Shown here piece by piece: positions 35,533 to 45,600 of a stretch of DNA of 64,000 nt. The notes below the pieces were generated by a model. It saw only the letters and a program-made list of their open reading frames with translations. It had not been told where the DNA came from and made no database searches. Numbering within the stretch: the stretch's first letter is position 1; each line of letters starts with the position of its first letter. Source of the DNA: Dyadobacter frigoris (lineage in GTDB: Bacteria > Bacteroidota > Bacteroidia > Cytophagales > Spirosomataceae); contig NZ_SZVO01000017.1 in NCBI RefSeq assembly GCF_005280585.1, forward strand, positions 1 through 64,000. Reading direction: 5' to 3'. The position numbers and the translations under genes were made by a program.

Positions 35533-38219
35533 GGATAGTGTCCAGTTTTTGTAAGAAAAGCTGTTACTGAAACCTGCTGAGAATTTCGGATTGTTTTTCC
35601 AAGCTTTTGGATCTCATCGGTTTTTACAGGAACGCCGTTTGTGTTCACTACATATTTCCCGTTCAATGTTTTCCATTTGTAACCGTACAGGTCACCGTAC
35701 GATCCGCCTTCTTTAATCAGGGGAGTGGCCGTCCTCACGCTGGTTGACGAACCAAGATAAAGCTGGCTCACACCTTCGTAAAGTGAAATCACTTTATTCG
35801 TATTAACTGCATAATTCAATCCGAGATTCCAGGTGAAATTTTTGCCGGTTACCGGTTTTCCTGAAAGTACCAGCTCGAAACCTTTGTTTTGAATATTGCC
35901 CGCATTGACATTCAAAGTAGAATATCCCGATGAAGCGGGGGCGGAAACGTTAAGCAGCTGATTTTTTGAATTGGTTTTGTAATAAGTGAAATCAACGCCC
36001 AGTCGACTGTTGAAAAATCTCCATTCAGTGCCAACTTCGACCGATTGCGTCAATTCAGGTTTTAGATTAGCAATCGCTTTGGTGCTGCTGCTGGCGATGT
36101 AACCGCCGAAACCTCCACGTATATACGTATAGTTTTGGCCGAGCAAATAAGGGTCCGCGTCGTTACCAACTTTGGTAAGCGAGCCTCTTATTTTTCCCAG
36201 ACTTACCCACGAGGGAAGTTTCATCATTTCAGAAACAATTGCAGATATTCCTACGGACGGGTAGAAATAAGAATAAGGCGAAGGAAGCGTGCTTGACCAG
36301 TCATTTCTGGCTGTAAGGTCTAAAAACAGATAATCTTTAAAGGAGAACTGTGCCGTTCCATACACGGATTGCAATTCTCTTTTGGTGGTATTGGCTTCTA
36401 CTTTTAGGGTGGTAGCGTAGCTTAAATCATATTTGTTATTGAATCCAAGTCCGTCAGCAGCATTTACGCGGTGACGAAGATTTCTGTTCAAAACTGATCC
36501 CCCGATGTTATAATTGATTTTGAAATCAGAAGTAATCTGGTTGTTACCGGTTAGAAGGACATCAAGGTTTCTTTCCGAGATGAAATCATTTCCTTCCGAA
36601 TAATAACCGCCCGGCTGTCTTGCGTAGTTGACAGTATTGTTCGCGTATTTTTGGGTGATAAAATCATTGTAACTATCTGAACTTACGCGTCCCTGGATAT
36701 TTAGCCAGTCTGTCAGTTTGTATCTCAGTACCAAAAGTCCTGTTACTCTGCTGCGGTTTTCATCATGATGTGTATTGTTAATTGTCCAGTACGGATTCAT
36801 ATAAACGGGGTCCGGGCTGGTCCAGAAAGTGGGCGTTTCAACACCGGTAACGCTAACGTTTTTATAGCCTTTTAAAGTTTGCGGATCCACACTGCGCGGC
36901 ATACGGTATACGTTAGCCACAACCATGCCGTCTCCGCCCACACCGGGTTTATTTTTAATGCCCTGGATCATGTATGTAACCTTCGCATCCGCAGTCAGGC
37001 GATCTGTTAGGTTGAACGTTACACGAGAGTTAAAAGTGTTACGGGTAAGACTGTTATGAGGGACAATCCCGTTGATAAAATTGTTGGAATATGAAAAGTA
37101 GGATTGTACTTTTTCGGATCCGGCCGTAATACCAACAGAATTATTATTTGAAACAGCGGTGCGGAAAAAGTCTTTTACATTATCAGGATAAGCCTGAAGA
37201 CTCACCGTGTTTCCTGCCCAGTTTGTAACACTTTGTCCGGCAATTTTTGGCCCCCAGCTGCCGCCAGTCAAAGTGGAATAAGTGCCACCAGAGCCCTGAG
37301 CATAAGAATTTTGAAAACTTGGTGTTGTCAATGCTTTATCAAATGTAACGCCGGAATTGAAGTTAACATTGATCTTTCCGGTTTTACCTTTTTTGGTTGT
37401 GATGATGATAACACCATTTGCTGCGCGACTTCCATATAATGCGGCACCAGCAGCACCTTTGAGTACGTTAATGGATTCAATGTCGTCAGGATTGATGTTG
37501 GATGCTCCGTCGCTGCCGCTTTGTCCGCCGCTGTCGTAGCGAACTTGTCCTGCCGGTGAAGAGTTGTCAATCGCAACCCCGTCAACTACAATCAGTGCGT
37601 TGTTGGATCCCTGAATGGATCTGTTGCCGCGCAGTACGATCCGGGTTGCTCCGCCGGGTCCGTTGGCTGAGGGAGTGATGGTTAGCCCGGCTACTTTTCC
37701 TGAAAGTGTGTTGGTGAAATTGGCGTCTCTGACTTCGTTGACCTGCTCGCCCGTGATTTTTTGTGTGGCGTATGTCAGCGTTTTTGCGGACCGCTCAATG
37801 CCAAGCGCTGTTACCACAACTTCCTGCAGTCCAACACTTTCTTCTGCCAGCGTTATGTTGCCCATATCCGTTTTGTTCCCGATCACGATTTCCTGGGTTT
37901 TCATACCAATGTAGGAAATAACAAGCGTGTTTGCGTTTGCCGGAACGGATATATTAAATGTCCCGTCTTTGTCTGCCAACACACCGGAGGTCGACTGTTT
38001 TACGATTACAGATGCACCTGGAACAGGGGCGCCCTTATGGTCAAGTACTTTTCCTGTTACTTTTTTTGCCGGTTGTGCCTGTGCAGTGCCAATAAGGCAT
38101 ACGCTGGTCAGCATAAGATATAACAGGAAAGTAGTTAAGCTAAAACGGGGAATACGTAAAGGTTTTGGCTGGAAACCTTCTGGCAGAGGTGACCTGAATG
38201 CTTTTGTAGATTTTTTCAT
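35502..38219 (-). CDS. SusC/RagA-family TonB-linked transporter, main part (frameshift near its C-terminus)
   Basis: 905 codons of a SusC protein. Residues ~1-50 hold an extended N-terminus and signal (LMLTSVCLIGTAQAQ). The regulatory domain follows (KKVTGKVLDHKGAPVPGASV), then the plug (LQEVVVTALGIER, LIVVDGVAIDN) and most of the barrel. The frame leaves family sequence after DEIQKLGK, where a run of five T (35594-35598 on the + strand) seems one base short. Family sequence resumes in the next frame (NNPKFSAGFSNSF) and runs to 35035. If repaired, the protein is about 1,060 residues, normal for SusC. An operator-like dyad lies ~230 bp upstream of the start. Confidence 0.85.
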   Translation of the reverse strand: MKKSTKAFRSPLPEGFQPKPLRIPRFSLTTFLLYLMLTSVCLIGTAQAQPAKKVTGKVLDHKGAPVPGASVIVKQSTSGVLADKDGTFNISVPANANTLVISYIGMKTQEIVIGNKTDMGNITLAEESVGLQEVVVTALGIERSAKTLTYATQKITGEQVNEVRDANFTNTLSGKVAGLTITPSANGPGGATRIVLRGNRSIQGSNNALIVVDGVAIDNSSPAGQVRYDSGGQSGSDGASNINPDDIESINVLKGAAGAALYGSRAANGVIIITTKKGKTGKINVNFNSGVTFDKALTTPSFQNSYAQGSGGTYSTLTGGSWGPKIAGQSVTNWAGNTVSLQAYPDNVKDFFRTAVSNNNSVGITAGSEKVQSYFSYSNNFINGIVPHNSLTRNTFNSRVTFNLTDRLTADAKVTYMIQGIKNKPGVGGDGMVVANVYRMPRSVDPQTLKGYKNVSVTGVETPTFWTSPDPVYMNPYWTINNTHHDENRSRVTGLLVLRYKLTDWLNIQGRVSSDSYNDFITQKYANNTVNYARQPGGYYSEGNDFISERNLDVLLTGNNQITSDFKINYNIGGSVLNRNLRHRVNAADGLGFNNKYDLSYATTLKVEANTTKRELQSVYGTAQFSFKDYLFLDLTARNDWSSTLPSPYSYFYPSVGISAIVSEMMKLPSWVSLGKIRGSLTKVGNDADPYLLGQNYTYIRGGFGGYIASSSTKAIANLKPELTQSVEVGTEWRFFNSRLGVDFTYYKTNSKNQLLNVSAPASSGYSTLNVNAGNIQNKGFELVLSGKPVTGKNFTWNLGLNYAVNTNKVISLYEGVSQLYLGSSTSVRTATPLIKEGGSYGDLYGYKWKTLNGKYVVNTNGVPVKTDEIQKLGKTIRNSQQVSVTAFLTKTGHYPCSLTVNSAV

Positions 38220-38449
38220 ATTCTAATTTTTTTCTGAACACGAATGGGTAGTAATGGTTAAAATTCTTACGGCACGAGGCCTGCTTGTCTTTCAAGCGAT
38301 CTGTACTGGGTTACTGACTTGCGTCGACTTTTGAAATACTTTGGAGAGACAACTATCTTGTCATAGGCAAAATATGGTTTGTTAAAAATAAATGTTTCAG
38401 GCTTGTTTTTGTGCGAAGCTTTATTTTGGTTACTATAAATTGCGATATA

Positions 38450-38482
38450 TTGTTAACAAATATATTAATATTTTGTCAACAA
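38450..38482. promoter_or_regulatory. Operator-like dyad upstream of the PUL susC gene
   Basis: TTGTTAACAAATAT (38450-38463) and ATATTTTGTCAACAA (38468-38482) form an inverted repeat with few mismatches. The core TTGTTNACAAA matches the palindrome at 29281-29319. It lies between susC (start 38219) and the GntR gene (end 38621), about 230 bp before susC, which suggests regulation of the susC operon by that GntR protein. Confidence 0.5.
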
Positions 38483-38541
38483 AAAAATTGACCAAATATT
38501 TTTATGTAAAAATTATATTTTCATACTGTGCAAAAATAAAG

Positions 38542-38577
38542 AAGCCGGCTTTCAGGGCATCCCCTGAAAGCCGGCTT
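38542..38577 (-). terminator. Rho-independent terminator of the GntR gene
   Basis: A perfect 16-bp GC-rich stem (AAGCCGGCTTTCAGGG at 38542-38557, its complement at 38562-38577) with a 4-base loop. Read on the - strand it follows the GntR stop by 43 bp and is trailed by a T-rich tract (TTCTTTATTTTTG). This is a strong intrinsic terminator for the regulator gene. Confidence 0.85.
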
Positions 38578-38620
38578 TGCGGACTTTATATGAATTTGTA
38601 ATGTTCTTCTTTTAATTTTT

Positions 38621-39259
38621 CTAGGAAAGATCAATAGAAGCGACTTCACCACGGATTAAATGTTTTACAAGTGCCTCTTCTGCGCGGTGAATATTTTTTT
38701 CTTTAATAGCTGATACAATCTCGCGATGTTCCTGGTCTGTGAGTTCATAATCATCCATATGGGTCTGCATTTTTCCAAGCTTTTGGTGAAACAAGGGGAT
38801 GTTGCTGGCTTTATATAAATCTATAAGTTTATCGTTTCCAGCATATTCAATCAGTGTTTCGTGGAATTTTACATCTGCTTCACAGGCGCCGCCAAAATAT
38901 CCGCGCTCTACCATCGACGAGAAATCGTCACAGATCCTTTCCAGCTCCAGAATTCCTTTTTCATCGATTTTATGCATCACAAGCCTGAGCGCGCCTACTT
39001 CAAGAATCTCGCGAAGCTCGCGAATCAGGTGGCTGTCTTCAACGGTAAGAGTCTTTACGAAAAAACCACCTTTTTCTCCTTGCACGATTAATTGTTCACC
39101 CATTAACCGGGTTAAAGCTTCGCGGATTGCGATACGATTGGCGTCAAGTTTTTTGGCCCATTCGTCTTCTTTAAGTCTTGTGCCGGAAATAAGCTGATTA
39201 GATAATATTTTTTTTCTCAATTCGATATATGCCTTATTGGATAATGAGTCTTCTTTCAT
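38621..39259 (-). CDS. FCD-subfamily GntR transcriptional regulator
   Basis: 212 residues. The winged helix (~5-70) includes GTRLKEDEWAKKLDANRIAI and REALTRLMGEQL; the FCD effector domain (~78-205) contains ADVKFHETLIEYAGN and QEHREIVSAIKEKN, with the His residues that bind metal or a carboxylate effector in this family. It stands between the PUL and the boundary zone, with its own terminator. Dyads with the core TTGTT(T/A)ACAAA occur directly in front of its start, before the PUL susC gene and before the creatininase operon, so it may coordinate glycan uptake with catabolism of a released product. That assignment rests on motif similarity only. Confidence 0.88.
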   Translation of the reverse strand: MKEDSLSNKAYIELRKKILSNQLISGTRLKEDEWAKKLDANRIAIREALTRLMGEQLIVQGEKGGFFVKTLTVEDSHLIRELREILEVGALRLVMHKIDEKGILELERICDDFSSMVERGYFGGACEADVKFHETLIEYAGNDKLIDLYKASNIPLFHQKLGKMQTHMDDYELTDQEHREIVSAIKEKNIHRAEEALVKHLIRGEVASIDLS

Positions 39260-39260
39260 T

Positions 39261-39297
39261 TTGTGTAAACAAAAAATTAAATTTTAGTTAACTAAAT
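39261..39297. promoter_or_regulatory. Imperfect dyad overlapping the translation start region of the second GntR gene
   Basis: TTGTGTAAACAAAAAAT and, across the centre, ATTTTAGTTAACTAA resemble the two halves of the palindrome at 29281-29319, with more mismatches. The site begins one base upstream of the GntR ATG (39259), a position suited to autorepression. Confidence 0.4.
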
Positions 39298-39300
39298 AAC

Positions 39301-39597
39301 GATGTGGTAAAGGTAATCAATAATAGTAAAAAATATTATTTTGTCGTATTATTGAATTTCTTTTTACACTTTGTTTTAAGGTGCAGCGTAAAATATAAAA
39401 ATCTTAGGGGCTAATCCGCCGGGTGAAATTAAGTAATCAAATTTATTGATGTACTGAATGATTATTAGCGATGTAATCTTCGCAAGAATTCTTGTCCTGA
39501 ATCCATCAAAGTTTTTCGTATGCGATCCCCGGCATAATTTCTTCGGATCATAAATTGATCAGTGGCTGCTGTTTCTGTCAAAACGTTGAAAGATTCC
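39301..39597. other. Intergenic region with no recognisable gene
   Basis: Short-stop AT-rich sequence between the GntR regulator and the reductase gene. It should contain the promoter of the regulator; no further gene, repeat or RNA was seen. Confidence 0.5.
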
Positions 39598-40143
39598 CTA
39601 TTCCTTTTCTATTTCATACCAGAGTTCGATCATGCCGTTTTTATAAGCTGTCACGTCTTTCAAGTGCAACGTCTGCTCTTGTCCTATGTGGTCAAAAAAT
39701 AAGGTACCGGCACCTAAAATAATCGGTAAAACTGATATTCTTATTTCATCTGTCAATTTTAAACGAATGAAATCCTTGGCAAGCATCGCTCCACCTACAA
39801 GCCAAACATTCCTGTAGTTTGGTTTTAGTCGTTCGCTCACAAGTTGGTTCAGGTCACCGGAATAAAACTCAATGTTCTGTCTTTCATTTGGCAGGTTTCT
39901 GGTGGTTATTACAATTGTCGGTTTATCTCCATATGCCCACCCATAAGATTTTGAAAGTTCCAGTGCATGTTCGTATGTCCGGGAGCCCATTATATAGCAA
40001 TCGATTGTCTTTAGAAATTCTTCCGGATCTTGTCCTGAAATACCTTTCTCGTAGTTACTTGATGTCTCAAACCACGAAATGCTATTGTCTTTTTTGGCAA
40101 TTATACCGTCAAGACTAGAAACCATATGTATCGTTAGCTTCAT
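39598..40143 (-). CDS. Dihydrofolate-reductase-like (RibD C-terminal domain) protein
   Basis: About 181 residues from the ATG at 40143 (MKLTIHMVSSLDGIIAKKDN); an in-frame ATG at 40158 would add five residues that do not fit the family start. The fold is that of stand-alone RibD_C/DHFR-like proteins (YyaP/YwjB type): the N-terminal strand with SLDG, the NADPH-binding YIMGSRTYEHAL at ~53 and VWLVGGAMLAKDFI at ~112. It probably is an NADPH-dependent reductase, with unknown substrate; it lacks features of a true DHFR. It stands alone, with gaps of over 300 bp on the left and decayed sequence on the right. Confidence 0.85.
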   Translation of the reverse strand: MKLTIHMVSSLDGIIAKKDNSISWFETSSNYEKGISGQDPEEFLKTIDCYIMGSRTYEHALELSKSYGWAYGDKPTIVITTRNLPNERQNIEFYSGDLNQLVSERLKPNYRNVWLVGGAMLAKDFIRLKLTDEIRISVLPIILGAGTLFFDHIGQEQTLHLKDVTAYKNGMIELWYEIEKE

Positions 40144-40158
40144 TTTGTCAAGTATCAT

Positions 40159-41087
40159 TTGTTTATAACATGTTGTGGGACGTTGTTAGCACTGTTCATA
40201 TGATTATCTTAAGTATCGTCCACCGGGACAAAATTTAGATTTTTTTTATATTCAAAATTTTCGGGAAAGCGGGCAGCTCGCCAATTACTATACGCTAAGC
40301 GTTTGTTAATGCAGTCTACCTTTCGACAGCTATATAACTTATCGGACTTCAGACATGCAAAAATAATTTATCATTTTCGAATTTACATATTTAAGTTTAA
40401 TGGTGTAAAAAAAATATATTATAATTAAATCCGAAAGGTGATCTGAGCCGGGAAAACAGGGAATCGGGAAACCAGAGAATTCGGTAATATTCCAGCTTCT
40501 TTGGCCCTGTAGTGATGATAATTGGCAGTTTTTTACTCATGTAAACCGCCTTTGTGATGGATATCGAGATATCTAAGGCTGTATGCGAAGGGACAAAATT
40601 GACGGCTAAAGAAATTCTTGACGTGTGCATCGCCGCTTGAAAATATATAGTTGAACGTATCGAACTGGCAAAGCTTGTTGCTAATCTTTCATACAGTGAT
40701 GGCCCGCAAGGCAGCATTTGAAATCCCAGGCCGGGTATTTCAATATTATTCTACCAAAATATTTTTCGGACCAGCTATGTTCCGAGTGGGAAGACATTGT
40801 CAGAGATATTAAGTTAAAAAACTCCTGGCGCGATGAAGATGGTAGAGTAATCCTTGGTGCTGTCCCTCATACCTTTGGTCAGATGATGTCTCTCCACGAG
40901 TGTCAGTGGGATGGTGGAACTAATCATAAGGCTCTATGATAAAGTGCAGCTGCGATTTTAGTAGAATATTCTTCCACAAAAGTTGGCTGTATAAAAGAAT
41001 TCAGCAGGCAAAATGGGGTAGTGTTCGTGCGGCATAACTACTTAAACTATGATTATTATTGGAAATTGATGCTGGGCTGAAATCAAG
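40159..41087. other. Decayed region with gene remnants
   Basis: No intact gene was recognised. On the + strand a frame from ~40558 reads DIEISKAVCEGTKLTAKEIL, is interrupted by in-frame stops, and resumes as KYIVERIELAKLVANLSYSD, so it looks like a dead gene of unknown family. A 73-codon frame at 40718-40939 (IILPKYFSDQLCSEWEDIVR) is also unassigned. The region probably records past gene loss beside the polyketide cluster. Confidence 0.35.
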
Positions 41088-41773
41088 TTAGTTCGCATCT
41101 CTGATTAACACTGAATAAGGTGTATAACCATAATATTTAACAAATGATTTAGAAAATTCCTGGACGTTTTTATAACCCGAGGAAATTGCAAGATTGCTAA
41201 TTGAACACGCCCTGTTTTCATTTAAGAGTTTCAAGGCCCTTTCCATCCGGATTTGTGTGTAGAAGTTTACAAACGTTTTTACGGTAACTGTTTGGAACAT
41301 ACGTCGGAATCTTGGCTTGCTCATTTTGCACATCAGTGCAAGCTCATCTAGGGGATATTTACAAGTAAAATCATTTTGAATTGTCTGTATTATGCCTGTA
41401 ATTTCGGTGAAATCCTGAATGGTAATTTGATTCGGTGTTATAGGCGGGGGATTTAATAGTCTTACCAGAAATAGGGTGACTATTTTTTTACATTCACCGT
41501 TAATTCCAGCTGATTCAATTTGCTGTTGCCCCCAAAAAAGAGATTAAATAAAAAAAAATCTTCTAACTGAGGTGCAAAAGGATATTGGACATTATGATTG
41601 GCTTCGAAAATAATACTCCACTTGGACCCGTTTTCTAACTCGAATTCCTTTAAAATGTCTAGAAGATATGCCCTGGAATTATAGAAGCTGGTTTTCGTGT
41701 GAAAAATATGCACTTTTTCACACGAAAAACCAAACATCATGAAAATACAACACATACTAACGATACCCGCCAC
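41088..41773 (-). pseudogene. AraC-family transcriptional regulator, frameshifted
   Basis: Two frames join into one protein of about 228 residues or fewer. The upstream frame (41480-41773) encodes an N-terminal sensor part (SIIFEANHNVQYPFAPQLED, then LELTVNVKK). The downstream frame continues with IVTLFLVRLLNPPP and the double helix-turn-helix: YPLDELALMCKMSKPRFRRM, then ISNLAISSGYKNVQEFSKSF and the C-terminal FVKYYGYTPY. The break lies in a T7 run on the + strand (41483-41489), which would need to be T8. The true start is unclear. It could control a neighbouring gene, but none is adjacent; it is the closest regulator upstream of the polyketide operon, on the opposite strand. Confidence 0.65.
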
Positions 41774-41856
41774 AACGTTTATGTCGCTAGCTTTGGCTGC
41801 TCAGGGAGAATCAAAGCAGAATTAGTAAAACTTGAAAGTGATTTGGTTAAAAAAAC

Positions 41857-41885
41857 AGCCTTCTGAGCTGGAAATTCAGAAGGCT
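41857..41885 (-). terminator. Intrinsic terminator reading on the - strand
   Basis: Stem AGCCTTCTGA (41857-41866) with its complement (41876-41885) and a 9-base loop. On the - strand it is followed by GTTTTTTTAACC. It would end a - strand transcript coming from 41.9-42.5 kb, where no intact gene is left. Confidence 0.6.
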
Positions 41886-42570
41886 CTGAAAAACTATATA
41901 TGGTTTAATTATCTGTTAATGAGTGATTTGTAAAGTATGGAATACCGGTCGCGAATGTGTTTTCAAGAATGAAGCGGGTGAAAATCATCAGTAATAAAAT
42001 ACGACTGAGAAGCTAACAAGGCTGCCAAGTGGTTATCATGCTGGCAGCAGGAATCCACAACCTTAGGAATTCGTTCAGAAATCCATTACTAAACTATTCG
42101 TGATAATCTCTAATGAACTGATCTTTATTTTGGTCAGATTTTCTTCCTTCTTATGTTGGATATAGCCTGGTTTTTCGCAAACAAGAATGAGGTTATTTAT
42201 CGTAGATTATTTTGACTGTAAGAAGCAAACTTCAAAAGTAATCGCTTTTTTCGCCCCAAGATTTGCCTGATCAGTTTTGTTGTGGAGAGATATCCCCATC
42301 TCGTCCACGAATTTTATACGCTGGCACATCTTCGCTTCACGATCTTGTCGCTTAAATACTTCAACCATAATATTCTACACGAGGTCGCTGTAAATTTTCG
42401 TAGCGTAAATAAATTAAATTTTATAAATAAATACTACAATTAGAATCAATAGTGTAGAAAAAATTTCACACAAAAGTAGAATTACTTTATTTTGGTAAAT
42501 TTTTTTGCCTTATATTTCCGATACAGAAAGACTAAACGTCTTCTTACCTACCACAATACAAGATAAAAAA
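41886..42570. other. Intergenic region upstream of the polyketide operon
   Basis: No gene was recognised. A 53-codon - strand frame (42207-42368, starting MVEVFKRQDREAKMCQRI) has no known relative and may be chance. The last ~150 bases are AT-rich and should hold the operon promoter. Confidence 0.4.
42491..42518 (+). promoter_or_regulatory. Possible Bacteroidota-type promoter of the polyketide operon
   Basis: TTTG at 42491-42494 and TATATTTC at 42511-42518 resemble the -33 TTTG and -7 TAnnTTTG elements of Bacteroidota sigma factors, with a slightly short spacing and one mismatch. They lie ~95 bp upstream of the first synthase start. Confidence 0.3.
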
Positions 42571-42657
42571 ATGAAAACGAAACGATATAAATTACTCCCG
42601 CTAGAACGTTATGAAAAACTTAAAGATTATTGGTATAACTCCAATAGAAAAACCTGA
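42571..42657 (+). other. Possible 28-residue leader peptide overlapping the synthase start
   Basis: ATG at 42571 opens a 28-codon frame (MKTKRYKLLPLERYEKLKDY...) that ends at 42657, 47 bases inside the first synthase gene in another frame. It could couple or attenuate translation of the operon, or be chance. There is no homology to support it. Confidence 0.25.
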
Positions 42658-45600
42658 TGTAAAACTTGCCCTGGCTTTATCTAAGGCAAAGGCTTTTCCG
42701 GTTATACATCTGGGCAGAGATCAGAAAGAAGCTGCTGAGGCTATTCGTGAGATGTCCAAAAAGACTAAGGTTAAATTTGGGGTCTGTATTTCCGAATCAG
42801 GTTTCTTTGATATAAACTTATCCGATCAAATAACATTAGCGATTATACCTTATGGGTTGACTTTTCCTTTCAAAAGTAAGCGTGTCAAAATTGTATACCA
42901 GGTTCACAGTGTCGAGGAAGCGATTGCTGCTCAGCAGGATGGCGCGTACGGGATTATTGTAAAAGGGAATGAGGCTGCCGGAAAAGTAAGTGCAGATTCC
43001 TCGTTTATATTATTTCAACGAATTTCGAGAGAGGTTTCCGGGATCCATATTTGGGTTCAGGGTGGAATTGGCGTGCATAGTGCTGCGGCTGTTATCGGGC
43101 TCGGGGCAAGAGGTGTGGTTTTAGATAGCCAGCTTTTGCAGTTTTCTGAATGCCAGGCACCTGTCGGCTTGAAAACACTTTGTGAGAAACTTAATGGTAA
43201 CGAAACGCGTGTGATTGATGGATTCAGGATTTTGAGTCGTCCGAATTCGCCTGCGCTGCCCGAAAAGCCAACGTTTGAGGATCTGGTTCCTTTTCTGGGA
43301 TCACTGGATCTGGATAAAGGCTATTTGCCTTTGGGACAGGATGTTTGCATCGGGACGGATCTTTATCAAAAATATAAAAAGGTGTCAAATCTTGTATTTG
43401 CTATCAGGGAATCTGTATTCGGACACCTTAGGCAGGCTAAAAGTCTTGATCCGATTTCAGAAAATAATGCGCTTGCCCAATCACTGGGGATGCGATATCC
43501 TATTGCCCAAGGTCCGATGACAAGGGTTAGTGACGTACCTGAATTTGCTAAAAATGTAGCAGAAGCAGGTGCATTGCCTTTTATTGCTTTGTCTCTGCTG
43601 AAAGGAGAAAAGGCAAGAGAGCTCATACGCGAAACAAGTAAACTGGCCGCAGGCAAGACCTGGGGTGTAGGGATATTGGGTTTTGCGTCTCAGGAGCTTC
43701 GCGACGAACAGCTGGCCTACATTACAGAAGCAAAACCGCCGGTTGTATTGATTGCCGGAGGACGTCCTTCGCAGGCCAAACCGTTGGAGAAACTTGGAAT
43801 CAAGACGTTCCTGCATGTCCCTTCCTCTGTTCTGCTGGATATGTTCCTCAAAGAGGGAGCTAAAAGATTTGTATTTGAAGGGCGCGAATGTGGTGGTCAC
43901 GTTGGTCCTTTGTCCAGTTTTGTGTTGTGGGAAAAACAAATAAACAGACTGTTGCAGGAAGAGCAGCCTGAGCAACTTGAAGTCTTTTTTGCAGGCGGAA
44001 TCCATGATGCTTTTTCAACGGCCCTTGTATCGCTTATGGCTGCGCCGCTGGTAGCAAAAGGCGTGAAGGTCGGTATTTTGATGGGGACTGCTTATTTGTA
44101 TACCACAGAGGCCGTTGTTTCCGGAGCGATACTTCCCCAGTTCCAGTCGCAGGCTGTGGTGCATACAGAAACAATTTTACTGGAAACAGCACCTGGGCAT
44201 GAAACCCGTTGTTTTGATTCTCCCTTTGCGACATACTTTAATGAGGAAAAAGAGAGGCTATTGAACCAGGGGTTTGACAAAAAGGAAATATGGGCTGAAC
44301 TGGAAAAACTCAATGTCGGTCGCTTACGTATAGCCGCTAAGGGTTTGGAAAGAAAAGGCGATGATTTGCTCGAAATACAGTCGGCAGATCAGTTGGAAAG
44401 CGGCATGTACATGATTGGACAGGCTGCTGCGATGCTTAATAAAATAGTAACAATTGCAGAACTTCACAAGGAGGTTACAGCCGGGAATTTCCGCCTTATT
44501 GAGCGCGCTGTTTTACCTTCCATTCCAAAGAATAAAAAAGGGGCCTTGAATGTGGCGATTGTCGGGATGGCTTGTATTTATCCCGGTGCCAGAAATGTCG
44601 AAGAGTTCTGGTCAAATATTCTTGCCGGAAAGGATCTGGTTACAGAAGTGCCTGATGAGCGTTGGAACAAAGATTTATACTACGATCCAACTTCGACAAA
44701 CGGCAGTAAATCGCACTCGAAATGGGGTGGATTTATTCCGAAAATAGATTTTGATCCACTGGAATTTGGTATCCCGCCCCAGTCGCTGGCCGCGATTGAT
44801 CCCACCCAGTTATTGAGCTTACTGGTAGCGAAACAGGCGCTCGAAAACGCGGGATATTCCGAAAATGTTAACCGGGAAAATGTCTCGGTGATCATCGGTG
44901 CGGAAGGTGGAAATGATCTGGCAAATAATTATGGTTTCAGAGCGCTTTTTACGCAGATTTTTGGAGAAATGCCAAAAGAACTCGATGAAGCATTACCAAA
45001 ACTTACCGAAGATTCTTTCCCGGGTATTTTGGCTAATGTGATTTCAGGCCGTATTACCAACAGACTGAATCTTGGTGGTCGTAATTATTCTGTTGATGCA
45101 GCCTGCGCGTCCTCATTGGCGGCCATTGATCTTGCCTGTCAGGAATTGATACTGGATAAATCGGATATGGTATTGGCCGGTGGAGCGGATCTGCACAACG
45201 GGATCAATGATTATCTGATGTTTTCCAGCACGCACGCCCTTTCGCGCAAAGGTCGCTGTGCAACTTTCGATTCGGAAGCGGATGGCATTGCATTGGGCGA
45301 AGGTGTGGCAATGATGGTTTTGAAAAGAGAGGACGATGCCCTTCGGGATGGGGATAAGATATATGCCGTAATTAAAGGTGTTGGAGGTTCAAGTGACGGC
45401 AGAAGTCTGGGCTTGACAGCGCCAAGGAAATCCGGTCAGGTGAAAGCTTTGGAAAGAGCCTACGAACAGGCAGGCGTTTCTCCTGTTGAACTTGGGCTTG
45501 TAGAAGCGCATGGTACGGGAACGGTCGTTGGTGACAGAACGGAATTAAGTGCGTTGACTGATATGTTGCTTGCTTCCGGCGCCATTGCCGGCCAAACACA

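Noticed and set aside
40397-40717. 106-codon - strand frame
   Set aside because: No recognisable domain; the opposite strand shows better protein-like segments interrupted by stops, so this is a shadow of decayed sequence.
41739-41825. 28-codon + strand frame with signal-peptide-like sequence (MKIQHILTIPATTFMSLALA)
   Set aside because: It stops right after the signal and no mature protein follows; it is antisense to the AraC remnant. Chance or a dead fragment is more likely than a peptide gene.
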